A DNA stretch of 64,000 nucleotides from Anthonomus grandis grandis (lineage: Eukaryota > Arthropoda > Insecta > Coleoptera > Curculionidae): contig NC_065558.1 in the NCBI RefSeq assembly GCF_022605725.1, positions 6,138,001 to 6,202,000 of the forward strand, given 5' to 3'. Positions 39,401-54,400 of this stretch are shown here, piece after piece. Every line of letters starts with the position of its first letter. Within the stretch, counting starts at the first letter, position 1. The notes beneath the pieces were generated by a model. It saw only the letters and a program-made list of their open reading frames with translations. It did not search any database and was not told where the DNA came from. Position numbers and translations under genes: made by a program.

Positions 39401-42400
39401 ATTTCTACCTTTACCAGTATCGTTCACGTTCACTTGATGTTGAATATCTAAATTTTAAAAATGTAAGCATATTAAATGCTTTTGAAAGCAAACGAAATAA
39501 AAAATATGTGTGCCTGAACGTGTCATAGTTTTTGACGTTTCTTTTCACAATAAAATTGATCTCATAGGAATATCTGCAATATTATTTCTTTTTTATGATC
39601 ACCCAAATAATCACATACTGTATTATCGGCACTCAACTAATCAACACCCTGTATAAGCAGATATGCAGTTATTCTAAATCTTTTTGTTTTTTAATTACCT
39701 CATTAAAAAGAACTGCTTTACTAAATGCGAATTAATTAAAATAGTAAAAATGCCACGTAAGAACATTATACTCGTGCTCTATAGAAATGGCCATTATGCA
39801 GTAAATCCTTATTTGTTTTCATTCAACTTGAAATGTGTTGCAAATTTCGGTACGTACCTAAGGACCTCTTTTGTTGCACAATTAATGGTCCACATTTTTT
39901 AATAATAAATTTTATCGATATATTGAAAAAAATAATGTTGTACCTTGCTCTCAGCGAATGCCCTATAAGCAGTTGAATTAATTATAATTAATAACTCTTG
40001 GAAGGAAAAATCAAGGCACTCAAATGCCTGGAATATTATTCTCATTTAGCTTTCTAATTTATTTGGTACTTTTGAAACAAATGTTTTTTTTTCTACAATA
40101 TCTTCTACTGCCTGGAATTAAAAACAAAATGAAGGCTTTTCTTCCAGGCTTCCATTTTTAAAATTTGAAGCTCAACTACCTGGACTAAATGCCTTTATTT
40201 TAATTCCAGGCAGTTAGAAAAAAAAGGGAACTTCTTTTTTAGAAAGTAAATTTTCTATTCAACTGCCTGGACGGAATAAAAGAATAACTGCACTTTCCTA
40301 AAATGAGAAAGAAAGGAATACCTCGAGACGAAAGCCTTCTTTTATTAGCATTCATCATTTAATTAATCTCAAACCTAGGGAAGAAATTTTAGAAAATCCA
40401 GACACTGTTTTAAAATTTCTTCCCTCAATTACTTGGGAATAAAACAGTGAAAATTCCATCATGGTAAAAGTTGGCAAAAAAAAAGTTGGTTTCAAAAACC
40501 CTCGAAATATTTTTCACCTTATTTCTTTGTTATTTAAAAAAAAAAAGCCACGAACAATTTCAACCAGGAGGAGGGAGGAAACTGATCAACAATAAAACAA
40601 AAACGGCGAACGAACAACTAAAAGATTCTAAAATTTTATATTATTATTGTTTTTAAAGCGTATTAGAGTCGCCGATTCGTCCCTTACCCGCAACCGTCCG
40701 TCCCTCCGCCTCCTCCCGATCCTCCGGCCCCTCTCCTCCTGTCTCATTGTTAACCCCTTGTGTTGTCCTGTGTGCAGGGCGGCGACCATATGGACCACGG
40801 GTACGACGACGGAGCCCGAGAGTGCCCCGCGGGGCGCCGCGATTTGCCGAATGTCGTTGTGGACAACGAAATCGTGGACCAATACAAGAGGCTCGTCTCG
40901 GAACTAGAAGCCAAAATTGAGGTAAGGAGAATTTTACTTTATCTCACGATTGTGGTTAAAGTTGGAAAGTACATACAAACTCTTACCTTGAATTGTTTAA
41001 AGTATCTTTCGGTGCCAAGAAGTTTGTATTTGGATTTTGATCACTAAAATCTGAGATATCTACTAGTGTACGAGAGGTGTCGATTCTGTTAAGGTCAGAC
41101 TCTTATTACTTTAATATTTTAGCTTCTATTGGAATTATTTCATTGAGCTTTTCACTTCAAATTATAAAACCCTTTAAGAAAACTTATGTGATAAGAATGA
41201 CACGATTTGGGGCAATAGAAGTTGATATATTCACTAGTGTACAGGAACTAGATGATTAATTTCCCTACAGATTCTTGTATTATATAAACTTTAATATCAC
41301 TTATTCAAAAACACATGATTTTCATAACTAGAAGCGGAGAAGTTCACTAGTGTACAATAAGTAAATGATTCTGTTTAACACAGGCTCCTCTGCATTAAAA
41401 AAAAACAATATATTTCAGTTTCTATTTAAGGGATTTTACTAATATTTTCAATTATAGGTAATAAGGCCTTCAAAAAACTTCACGTAATAGAAATGAAACA
41501 ATTTTGTCTACTAGAAGCTAAGATATTCACTAATAGTCAATAATTCAGCACATTCTAAAAGTCCGCCTAAAAAACACTACCAATATTTTTCATTCAATGT
41601 TCCAAAACCAATACAAACCTGTCCGGATTATCTTGCTGAGTGGACCTAATAACTGACAACATTGGAACATGGAAAAATCTGGAAAGTTCTCCAAACTATT
41701 TAACATGAAAAAGCTAGAAGTGGTGTTTTGTGGGTAAATTGGTCAATTTCTGAAGAAAACTATTTGTTTTTAGCAAAGGTTTCGAATTGTATTTAATTCA
41801 TTATTTAATTTAGGGCTCTACAATAGATATAAATAAATGGTGTTAAAAATATTTCATAAAAAAATTGTAAAGCAACATTTATTTATGTATGTAAATGACA
41901 ATATGCATGTCATAGAGTTCCAAGAAGGAGTGAAGAAAAAATTATCAAAAACCTTTACCGATGTCAAAGTTCTTTTGCGTTAAATTAAAATTTGTGGTAG
42001 TTATTCAATGTTCCTGTTCAGGCTTTAACTTTTAACAACCCTTTTCATAGAACCTATGGTATTCATAACCCACTAGGTAGGTATATGTGATTGCTAAATA
42101 ATTTTAACTAAAATATACTTAATATAAGGGTTAGTCAATTAAAAAGATCTGTAGCTTCCTGGTGTAGGGATGTAAAGTTTGTTGGTTGTTTTGTTGAGCA
42201 AGTTATGAATTGTTAATTTTACATGTTTAAAATGTTGATAATTATCAGTGATCAGTGGTTGTTTTTCTTTGTAGTAGTGAGGTTGTGTTATGCGTATACT
42301 TACGATATATTGGCATTGGATGTCCTTTTTTTCTTTTAGTTTTAACTATTAATATAATTAGACCAATAATGAGTTAAATTATCTTTTCCTGTATCATTTT

Positions 42401-45400
42401 ATAAGAGGTATATGGACGATGTCCTAATGTCTACTGGGGTGATGACGAGGGTTTTCTAGTTTTTCATTTCACCGAAGACTATTAGATACTAGAGTCATAA
42501 ATTTAGGACAATGTACTCCTCCTAGATTGGTATCATAAATCTATATTTTCAGAGAGATTCATAAACTATTTTTCGAACAAATCAACTCAAACGGAAATTG
42601 TGCAATATCTCTTAAGCTAACAATTTCATGAAAAAATTTCAATCAACAATTTTTAAATTAAAAATAATTAGCTACCTTCCCTTATTAGGAAAGTACTAGT
42701 ATATATGTATAATGGTAGCCACGAAAAAGCATACCTGAGGATTCAAATAGTTCAATAGTTTTCAATTGGATTAAAATAGTTTTTTTGCAGCAATCGACCA
42801 ATTTACCCGCAAAACACTACTTCTAATTCCCAATATTTGATAACCAATTCACAAGAATAAAAGAAAAGCTTTTTTCCACGATTTTAAAGTGCCAAATCAA
42901 ATAGTGCTTTTTGTTAGAATTCTGAAGATATTTCTGGTTTTCCTAGTAACAAAAGCTTAAAAATCAATCCCTAATTCCCTGGAATGAAGTAATATTATAT
43001 TTATCTGGATGAATTTTTCTCAGGTATTTAGAGAAAATATCAATTTAAAAAAAGAAGCTTTGGAAAAACTCATTTTTTTTCTTTCTGTAAAAAAATTATA
43101 CTTTCAAGAAATGTTAACATATTTCAGGCACTAGAATTGTTTTTTCTAGAAAATTACCACTTTCAATCAATTCAACTTGATCTCAACTGCCTGGAATGGA
43201 ACATAGGAACATTGAATCTATTGTCCAGGTACTTGAAACCTATTCGGATAAATATTTTTTAATTGTACCACTAAAAAAGAAGATATTTCATCAGTCAATT
43301 CATTCAATTTTTTTCTTGAACCTATGCGACTTTACTTCACCTGCCTGGAAGGAAATACAGAATCTATCTCTCATTTTTTGTCAACCGCAAACTCAACATT
43401 TTTCGCTTCGTAAGTAGTTAAAACTCTAAAATTAAGCCTCAACTGCCTGGAAAAATTAATATATGTGTTTTTTCTTGATTTTCCTATATTTTTCGTTAAC
43501 ACAAATCAACTGCGACTGCCTGAAATAAAACAAATATTCTGAGACACCATTTCAGGCACTCAAAGTCTGTTACAAGGCAATACCTTAACTTTACTAAAAA
43601 AAAAAACTGTTCCCGACAACTGTTTCAAGCACTATCGAAAATGTTCTACTCTAAAAATTACTTTCTGGCTAAAAGTAAATTTCCTTGTAGGTCCTAGTAG
43701 AAACCCTTAAAGAAAAGGACTCACAGATGCAGTACATCCGTAGCCAGTACGACGAGGTGCTAAAAACCCTGGAAGAGAAAGAAAACCGAATAACCGATTT
43801 ACAAATCGAGCTTCTAGCGGGGGGCGATAAAAATTACAACGTGGACAAGTCGATGTTGGAAAAGGGAGATTCTGGGTCGGAGAAGCACAGCACCTTTTAC
43901 AAGCAAGAGATGGAGGAGAAAAACAAGGAGATTGAAAGGTAGGACTTTATTAATTTTTTGTAACAAGTCACGATCGTGGTTATTGTAAGTTAACGAACCA
44001 GGAAGCTTCTTAATATTCTTAGTATAATAGCCTTACTTAATATTCAAAAATTCAAATTCATATGTTACGCCTTCATACAAAGTATTTATATAAAGAGTAT
44101 AAAATTTTATACAAAGTATCAAATTTTAATTTCTAGTAAAGTCGAGATTTTAGCTCTCCTAAGACATGTATCCTGGACTCTAAAATGAGTGTCTTATTAT
44201 ATATTAACTAAAATAGAAAAACACAATTTTAGAATGATACCGAGAATATTAAAGAACTTAGACAGGGTATGTAAGTATGTCGTAATTCTATATAACAGTA
44301 TTGCTTTTCACCAAGATTACATTAATTTTACATTGCAGACATACACATCTACCCACATACAGTACCGATATAAGCTTAACTACTAATTCCAACATACAAT
44401 ACTTAAACGAAAAATAAATTTAAAAAATTAAATCTTGTGCGATGATGCCACATGGTAAGCCTGGATAACCACCGATTCTTTCAAAAATCCTCAATTTTAT
44501 AGATTGCACTTTGCATAGGAAAGATTTAATTACTTGGACAAATCTTTTAAACTCGAACATTTGAATATTTCTAGGATTATATTGAAAACAAAAATGGGGC
44601 ATTTGACACTCTATCTATTATGAGAAAGTCTGAGAAAACTTAACTTGATATTGGGTATTATTGCGGGTCAAATAGTTATAAATATCCTCTTGATTAATGC
44701 ACTTTCTTTATATATTTGAGACATAACAAGATGTATAGACCTGGCAATGTAAGTAAGCAATTTTCATTAAAGTTTTCAGACACTTGCTCCCTGTAACCCT
44801 TTGTTAAACAAAATTCTGATTACTTTTCTCTGAAATTTAAATATTCTCTCTGTATGTCAAGAAGATATATGCATGAGTGGTGTAGGTAATTCATTTTTAA
44901 GGAACCTGATTAAGAAAATATTTTTTGATAATTTAGCAGCTAAGAAATCGTGTGACCTACTACATAATAAAATTCAACCGAAACCAAGAAACTTCCTCTT
45001 TCTCTTACCTGACATATTCCTTCCTATGGATAAATAACTTCGTTTTAATTAACTTTGTAGCAAACCAATCACTAGCACCTTCCTTTACTTAACCCTGAGG
45101 TACCCTACATGTAATACTACTCATACTCGAGCACTTACCATTCACAATAGATTCAAGATTTAAGAAGCTCAATACTTCCAGGATCAAAATAATATTACTA
45201 AAGCTTTGAGATAGGGAAACTATGAAATAAACAGTCAGATGCTTTTATTAGGTCGCAGAAAACTGCACCCACAATGTCTCTACATTTGGGTATTCATTTT
45301 CAACTAATTTTTTCCAAAAAATTTTATGGTTTAATCAGATTTTCGGTACCACAAGTAATGCTTCCAAAATCGAACAAACCTTTCTAAAAATTATTTATTT

Positions 45401-48400
45401 ATAATTTTTCATTTAAAATTTTTTCAACTAAAGAAAATAGGACATCAGTTGTGGATTTTTTATACTTTATTTAGGTTTATTGTTTTTTTAACTATAATTG
45501 GAGCTATGCTAGTCATATTTATCTATATGTAAGTAGATTAGAATTAAACGTAATTAAAAAATAATAATTTCCTTAATTATTAAAATTATTTTTTAATTAC
45601 TTTAATTGCAGAAGTAAAAATTATTAATAAAAATTTGGTGACATTTCGACAAAAATAAATGATAAAAACAATTAGAAAAACTGCACTAATTAAAATAATT
45701 TTTTCATCATTTTCGGATATCTGTCTACTCTTAATCTTTTTAGCTATACATTATTGCTGAAATATTGATTTAGCTTTTAATAGAGTTAAATGGGTACACC
45801 ATATACCCATTATAAACCCATACATTTTTAATACCTGATTTATTATATGGGTTAAATGGGAATTGAATACTAAGTCAGAATCAATGATTACTCTTAAAAT
45901 GTATTAACTTTTTTAAAAAGTCGATTTTTCAGGTTAAATACCGAGCTGAAAAAGTGCACTTGCTACCTGCAAGAAATCGTTAACAAAGAACTCTGGGAGA
46001 AGAACAGAGAAATTGAAAAACTACATAAAAAACAGGAAAGCTCTTCGGAAGTAATAAAATTGAAAAAGGAATTATCTTTCAAAGAATCACAACTGAGATT
46101 ATTGAAAGATAAAATTGACGAACTGGGCTTGGACATTAAAATACCCGCCGGCGAGGAGGGATTGGAATTTAAGGATCTTTCATCTCCCAAGAGGAATATG
46201 CAGAATATTAAGGTTTTACAGGTAGGATCTAGTAAGAAATCTGAAATGTTTGATAGGGATTTAAATAGAAAAACTGGATAACTCCTAGTAAGTTCAGCCC
46301 TCTCCCAGATACAGTACAGCTAAATAAATCTTAAGACACCGCAAAAAAATATATATTGAACTCTGCCGCCGTCAGAGGCGTGCCTTTGTTATTAAGTGGT
46401 TGGATAATATAAAAAAAATCTTAATATTTTCAATTTAGTTTTTCTTATAATAGTTTTACAAATAAAATTAACTTTGAATATTTTCATCAGTTCTATATTT
46501 TTTTTTTTGGTTTAACAGATTTAGAATTGATACAATTAAATGTATTGTTGTAAAACTTACATGGGTTATAGTTTTAACGCTATACAATATTTTAGGTTAG
46601 GAATACAAATAATCATGTATTTTAAAGATAGGGGTAATTCTCCAGATGTGAAGTTTAAGGATAGGGTTAATGAAAAACTCTTTTTTTGGAAAAAATAATT
46701 GAGAAAAAAATACTTTCTAAGAAAATTATTTTATATACAAACTCTATTTTATTTCTCGCAAGCAAAGCGTATCGCCACGAAAATTGCAGTAGTCGTGCTA
46801 TTTTTTATCGCAAATAAGTGAAAATTCAGTTTTTCAAAAATAAAGCCACTAAGTTTTGTAAAAATGTAAGTTTTTTTGATTCTATACAACTTTTCATTAT
46901 ATAGGTTCATTTAAGTTCATTCAAGTGAGAATAAAACGACTATACTGTTCTGGTAGAGATGGGTCTTTGGAGACATCAATTTTAATCCTTTTTAGGATGA
47001 TATTGTAAAGATATTGTGAGCTGATAGTTTTGCTGTAATGTTTTTTAAAATAAATTGATTAAAAACCGTCATTCTTGAGTTAAAATCACGATAACTTTAC
47101 ACTCAACTGTGGTCTAAAAACGCCCCGAAAGTTTTTAGTTATTGAGAAAGAAAGGACATCGCTTATAACCGTGTATGCCCTTTCTTAGTGAAACTCACTA
47201 TCAAATTATAACAATTTATAGGGAGATCAGTAAATGGTCTCAAAATTTCTCCTGGGACACCCTGCTAATTGTTCAGTGTATATAATTGATTTTTTGCTAG
47301 TTTTTGCCATGTTTTTAAAATAAATGTCCGAATGCGGAATGATCAATTTGCATGTCAAGTAGAAAACTGGCTGTTTATGCTTCTTAATTTGCTTAATCTA
47401 CACTCCTGCTAAAGTAAAAAACATTCTAATTATAAATTTCTTGTAAGGATCAACTGAAGGCGGCCAAAGAGGAAAAAAGATTCTTCGAGGAGCGCGTGAC
47501 CGTCTTGGAGCAGCTCGATCAGGAAAAGGAGGACCTTCGAGTGCAGTTGGAGCGGAGCGAGCAGCTGCGCATCGAAACGAACGACGTCTGCGCTGCGTTA
47601 AGCTCCCGATTGGAGGAACTCGCCGTTTTCCTGGATTCGTTGCTTAAACAAAAATCGGTGCTGGGACTGTTGGGTTCGGCGAAGAATCGGAAACTGAGAG
47701 AGATTATCAGTAGTAGTTTGGATATGTCTAGGTAAATGACGTTTTTGACTGATAATGTCCCATTTATTCTTTGTTTTATTCCTAGATCCTTTAATATGAG
47801 CCAATTGGGAAACCCGGATCAAAGTTTAGCGCAGCTCTCCAACATAACGGCCTTTTTAAATGGTTCAGTGTTTCAACAACTGAGCCTAGCCGACGAGGAA
47901 GCCTTAGAAGACGTCGAGGGGCACCTCAGCATCTTACCCGACAACATATCGTTAACTTATGAGAATCATTTGTACAAAAAGAGCAACGAAAACGAGCGAG
48001 GTAAGAAACTGTCTTTTTTCTAGTTTAATCTACCTGAACCATATGTAATTAATGAAAATTCACTACTGGCTATGGACTAGTGATACTGCTCACAAAAAAG
48101 ACAAGGTATTATTGGGATTTAAAATTTTTTTATCGGTTTATATTGTGCTGCTGATTATTGCTGTGCTAACCAATGTTTGCCTTTGAGAAGTCCTTGATCT
48201 GTACAGCTGGAATTTTTCAACTATTTTACTGTCTGGACATTTTAATATACAGTTTTCGGACACTGCTTCATTTGCAACAATATGACTGACTAATTTAATT
48301 AAATGTTTTAATTTACAAATGCAGGTTAAATCTCCAACTCGTGCGTCACAGTTTTCGTCTCCATTAATTGATTTTGTTCTAATGTCTGTCACACCATTAA

Positions 48401-51400
48401 ATATCAAATCTCAATAATTTCGCTAAAAGAAAAGGTTAGTAGAATTTTTAGTTCATCAAACTAGAATAGGGTTAAATAAGAATGTAATAATACGTCTTGG
48501 GGTGTTTTACAATCACTGGACCCTTTAGAGCAAATGAGATGTTCACCATATCATACCATTTTTCATGTAATGAATATTTTCCACAAAATATTGCCAGTGA
48601 AAAAAGTTAAAATAAAAAAAATTAAAAACCATAGATTGAAAGTTAGTATAATCTAAAATAATAAATCATAGTGTAATCTAAAAACCTATTTACCAATAAT
48701 CGCCTCTTTCATGCCAATTTTAATAATTATAAGTCAATTTACAGAAAAGTAATTAGGTTACCCAAAAGTTTATATTATGATAATTGCCTTGCAAATTCAG
48801 CTAACAAACAAAAGGAAAGTTGGACAATTATTAATGGTATTCGCAAAAGCAATCCATTTTCTACAAGCATAATGATTTTGAGCCATATCCCAATCTTATC
48901 AACAAATTCTATTGCTCTGTAACAAGAAAATTAGCAAATAATTCCCCAGACCCGCTCAGTTTTCTCTTAGGCCAAAATGTCTACACCAATAATGAATTTT
49001 ATTTTGTTCCTATTGAATTAGAAGAACTAAAACGGATCATCTCAAATTTTACAAATAAAATAAGCTTGGGAGAAGATGTTTGTCTATTAGATTGTTTTTA
49101 AATATGCCTGATCATGTGCTGTTTTTTTAATCTTTCATGAGTATCTGGTGTATTTTGTTCCTGCCTTAAATTGCCAAAAGTTACTCCTCTTCACAAAAGT
49201 GAAAGTTTGGATGATCCTTCCAACTACAGACCTATATCTTTACTGTTGAATCTATCCAAAATTATGGAGAGTTTGGTCGTTTTAAATAATTTATTAACTG
49301 CATGATTGCGAGAACTACTCTTCAAACACAAATACTGCTGTTTTTTGGTTTTAAGAGGGTTTATATTCAGGGATTAATGATTAAGGAGTAACTGCAACAG
49401 CTTTCTGTGATTATCACTATGACTTCAGGAGTGTGGCCCTTTCATGGTTTAAATCTTACTTATCCAGTTAATATCAAAAAGTTTGCATTGGCTCACGTCA
49501 ATCAAATGTGTTAGAAAATAATTATCAAGGTCAGTTCTTGGCACGCTTTTATTCCTAATTTTTTATAAATGATCTTACATTTCTAAATATGTCCTGGAAA
49601 TTCACTTTATTTGCTAACTTGCCTGCTGGTCAGAATTATTCTATGGAATTGTTCTGACCAGCAGGCTCTAACACAAGCTGTTGTCTTTGATCTTCAAAAG
49701 CTAAAATCCTGGTGTTACTCAAATATTCTTGTTCTGAATTTGATCAAAACCAATGTTCTGTCTTTTAGGTGTAATCTTAAACAAGTCATCCTTCAAAGTA
49801 TTTCCATTGACTGTAGCTATGTGGAAAAATGTCTGGGTAATATTATTGATGAGACACTTAGTTTTAAGCCTCATATTGAATTTACTTCAACAAAAAAATC
49901 TGCATCTGCCTGCGCTGTAGTGATAATTCTTGCCACTAAACTTATATAGACTTGGATTTTGCTTTGGTTGAATTAAGTCTAAATTATGGAATTTGTTTTT
50001 GCAAATTTTGTAGCCAGTATCTAATGAATCCTCTTTTTGTTCTCCAGAAGAGAGCTATTAGGTACATCTGTGGACACATTGTAGACCTCTGTTTTAACAA
50101 GAAAAAATCCTAACTTATTTTAGAGTATTTAAATTATTTTAGAGACTCTGTCTCCAATCCATAAAAATTATAAGATGTATCAATTTTTTTTTTCAAATCT
50201 TATTAAGAACTGTATCAATTTTTTTTCCAAATCTTACTTTGACGTTTGCCCTCTACTGGGTTATATAAATTATTCATTACAATTAAAAATGGATATGTGC
50301 AAACACTTCAGGTAATGAGGAAGTGATAGCGGCCTTACGGCAACAGGTGGTAAACCTAAAGACCGAACTGCAGGTACGCGACAATGAGTTAAACCGTCTA
50401 CAAGGTGACAGAGAAAGCGGCGTGGACAGACTGAGCGACAGCGACGGAGACAACGGTGCGGTCCAAGGGTTTAATTTGACCCCGAAAAGTTCGTCGGGTA
50501 CGTTAAAGGCCCTACGGAGCGAAGTGAATAGCGAGAGCGAGGCGTGGAGCGAACCAGACCGAGCAGTTTCCAGGTAGGTTCGATATGGTGTTAAAGTCAG
50601 TTTCCAGTATATACAGAAATTTACCGTCTTTTAGAGCTCGAATTGGTCTAAATCGTTCTATACCCGTCGCCCACATTCCCGGATCCCGTTACAATCATGG
50701 TGAATCGACCGAGGACGAGTTTTTCACACCGTCGAAAAGGCGCAGCACCTTAATAGAACTGAGCCAGGACGTGCACAGGCTGCAACAAGAACTCGACTTA
50801 AAATCCGAACAATTTGTCGAAAATGCCGTCATCTACAGGCAGGAGTTGGAAAAGTTACAGAGCGAGGCTCAAGAAAGTGGAGAGAAATTTGCGAGGGCGG
50901 AGGTGGAACGTGCGGCCGCTTTAGAAAAAGTCGCCCAGTTGCAACGCGAGTTGGATTTGGTTAAAGAGGAATGTAAACAGTCGCTGTTGGGTAAAGATAA
51001 GGAGATGAACAACAAGATTAACCAGCTGGAGATGGAGAAACAGAGGATTATGGAGGAATCTGAGGCCTACGCCAAGCAGATGCTTGAAGCTCTTGAGAAG
51101 GTAAGAGTTGGCAGCTTTTCTTTAATTGCATAATCTTCTTAACACTTTTTGCTGAGTTCAGGTCAAGGCCCTTGAAGAATACACTAACCATATGGAGACA
51201 AAACTGAGGAAAGAATACGAAGAAAGTGTAATCACTAAGCTGAAAAATGCTGAAGAAACGTTTGCTCAAAAATTGAAATCTGTCGAGGAAAAGTGCGATG
51301 CAGAACTAAAAATAGCCCAAGAAAATATCAAGTAAGTTATGGTTGCCATCACGAGTACTCGTATTTTATTTAATCTGAGCGGTTTAGTTGAGACAATTTT

Positions 51401-54400
51401 ATATACACTGTGTCCCATTTTGGATGAGATTGCAGGGTATCTCGGTCATTTTCTTTAGCTTTATAGCTTTGCGGTTTTCGCGACTCTGTATCATATTTGT
51501 TTCTGAAATACAGGGCGAAATCGAGAATGTTTACTTTCCATCCACGTGTCAATTCCTCAACTTATTATTTTTTAAATGGAACACTGTGTATTTTAACGTC
51601 AAATTTTTGCATTTTTTTTCCTGAATACATTAATATATCATAACCTAATTCTTTTAATAAATTTTATCCTCAAAAATCAGAAAAATCAATATTTCTGTTT
51701 GTGTTTTTATTAGTAGGCCATATATTCTTTCACACATGCATAAAAAAATTTCTGCATGTGTGAAAGAATAGTTTATTGCATTCATGGAAACTAAGTCACA
51801 GATCAAAACAAATCAATAATGATGGTTGACGCTGAAACATGGAATTTCAAAATTTTTAAAAGTATGATATGTTTAAAACTTTCTAACGAAAGTGTGGAAG
51901 CAGCGCTGTAATTATATTTAAAGAGGTAAAGAATCAGCTTATTTTATTACGAAATTCAAAAAATAAAAAAGGTCTTATTAGGTTTCCAGAAAGACGTCAG
52001 CGATCTCGGGCTACGGTTTTCCGGTTAAAATTCAATCTTTTACATTATGGCTGCTATTCAAAACATCATGTTGAAAGAAATGAAGTTGGCGAAATAATTG
52101 TTTTAGCGTGTGTGGAAGCAGGATCTTAAATTTCCTGTAGAAAAATAGAGGAAGAGGTAGGAGTTTCAAAAACAAAAGTGCAAAAAAATTTAAAAAATCG
52201 ACGATCGATAGAAAATTGACGATCCACTTGAACGATTGGAATTTTCAAATCAAAACTAATGAAGATCTGGATTTTGAAAAAAGGTATAATATGATCTGAC
52301 GAATCCCATAGAAGCAGCAGCGGCATATTTAGTAGGGTCACCAGATTTAAGTATTTTAGACTTTTTTGTATGGTCATACTTAAAAAATCAAATTTATGCA
52401 AATAGGCATACATTTTATTTTCAAATTTTTTATAGATGATTTCCGAGCCTCAACCGAAGAAGCATTCAGAAACTGTATGTGGTTTTTTATTTTCAACATT
52501 TTTAAATTTATGTTAAAAAATTATATTTTGAGTTTATTATTAACTTGACTTATGTATTTAGAAAAAAAAATCCAAAAATTTGACGTTAAAATATATAAGG
52601 GTGTTCCATTAAAAAAATACCAAGTTTGTACCCAATATTAAAAACAGTGCTCTAAAAAGTGATACAGGGTTGCGAAAACCGCAAAGCTATATCTTAGAAA
52701 ATGACAGAGATACCCTGCAATCTCATCCAAAATGGAACACAGTGTACAGTATACTTATCATGAATATAAATATTTTAGAATTATACAAGAAGAATACGCT
52801 AAAGACTACGTGCGAAAATCCGAAGCAGAGAAACTAAGCAAAGAATTGGCCGACCTGAAATCGGAAGTCCATTCGTACGAAGAAACCATCATCACTTACA
52901 GGGAACTAGAAACCACCGTCCAACAATACAAGAAGCAAATCGCGTCTTTGCAAGCGGACCTAGATACCACCACCGCCCTCTGTTGTCAGTTGGAAAAAGA
53001 CAATGCGGAAATTGGTCAAGAAAAGTTGCACTTGAAGGATACTGTATCGCAACTGAAGGCGAAATACGAGGAGCAAACTGCCGCGTTGCAAAAGCAAAAA
53101 AGCAACTTGGAATTGAGGGTGAGCGAGCTGGAGAGTTGCAATGCCGAGTTACACAATAGACTGATCAAGGCGCAGACCAGTCGTTTTAGTTTGGGTTTGA
53201 ATGCGACTTTGCCGGCTACTATTGCTTCTGCTAAACCTTATATAAGGTAAGAATCTCGAGGATTTTGATACTTTTGCGTTTTTTTATACAGTTTAAGTGT
53301 GTCCGGAGATACTGGAAAATATAAAAAAATTCAAATTATTTGTTTCAGGCAATTTTCCGACCATACGTATAATAGCTCCGAGGAAACCGCCGACGAATCA
53401 CACGGTTTCGCCTTTAATAAGACTCCTCAGGATAATTTAGTTTTGCAGCCCGCCGCGGCCGAGGCCGACAGGGTCGAATCGAACTCGTCGCCCGACTTGG
53501 GTATCGAAAGCGACCACGGAAGGTACGAAAATTAACTTTAATATTTTTAGAGTGACCCTGAACATAAATGCTATTGTTCGCAGAAAGTTATAACCCCGTA
53601 ATAAGATCATCCCGCCTAATACATATAGAAAAATCTAAACAATTTCCAATTTACGTCACATCCCTTGAGTGACATGGAATGGAGACAAAAATTAATAAAA
53701 ATAGCATATTATTAATAATTTACAAAATGCCGTGGTTTGGTTTCTTTTATGTATTTACTGATGAAAATAATGACTAAATCAATATCATATATTTTTGGGG
53801 CATACATTTAAAATGTTTGATTATATTTGAATTTATTTTAACGAAGAAATGTATTATTAGAACTATTATTCTGACCATGGTCAGACGATACAGAGTAATA
53901 TAAATATTTTGACCAAAAAAAGCACTTGGCAATTTGAATCATTTTCAGAATCACTATCATCTAAATTAATAATAAGCGGTTAAATATTCAGCCTATACAT
54001 GTTTTCTTTCGTACCATTTTCTTATTTCTTCTTCCGTATGTCTTACTGAGTTATTCCATGTTTCTGGATAACAGTGCCAAGTGATTCCTTCCACACATTC
54101 AAACAAGTAATCTCTGTAACATCATCTCGACCAATATGCCTGTTATAGTAATTCTTTGCAATCCTCCAAATAAGCTCGATTGGATTGAACACACAATGGC
54201 ATGGAGGCAATCGTAAGACTTTATGCCCATATTTATTAGCCATGTCATCTACAATATATTTCATTGATGGTTTGTGTCTAAAAAAGAAAAAAATATTGAG
54301 TTAACTTAAATTCTAAATTGTTTGAGATATAAAAAAAGTTTTTTGTTTGTACCTATGGGTGATTAAATTTAATTTCATTATTGATTAACTATTCTTAAAT

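Noticed and set aside
39112..39528. ORFs inside the 38900-39652 element
   Set aside because: Overlapping frames of low complexity with no transposase motifs; the element appears non-autonomous.
40628..40907. Arg-rich ORFs around cnn exon 8
   Set aside because: They arise from the C-rich tract and other frames of exon 8.
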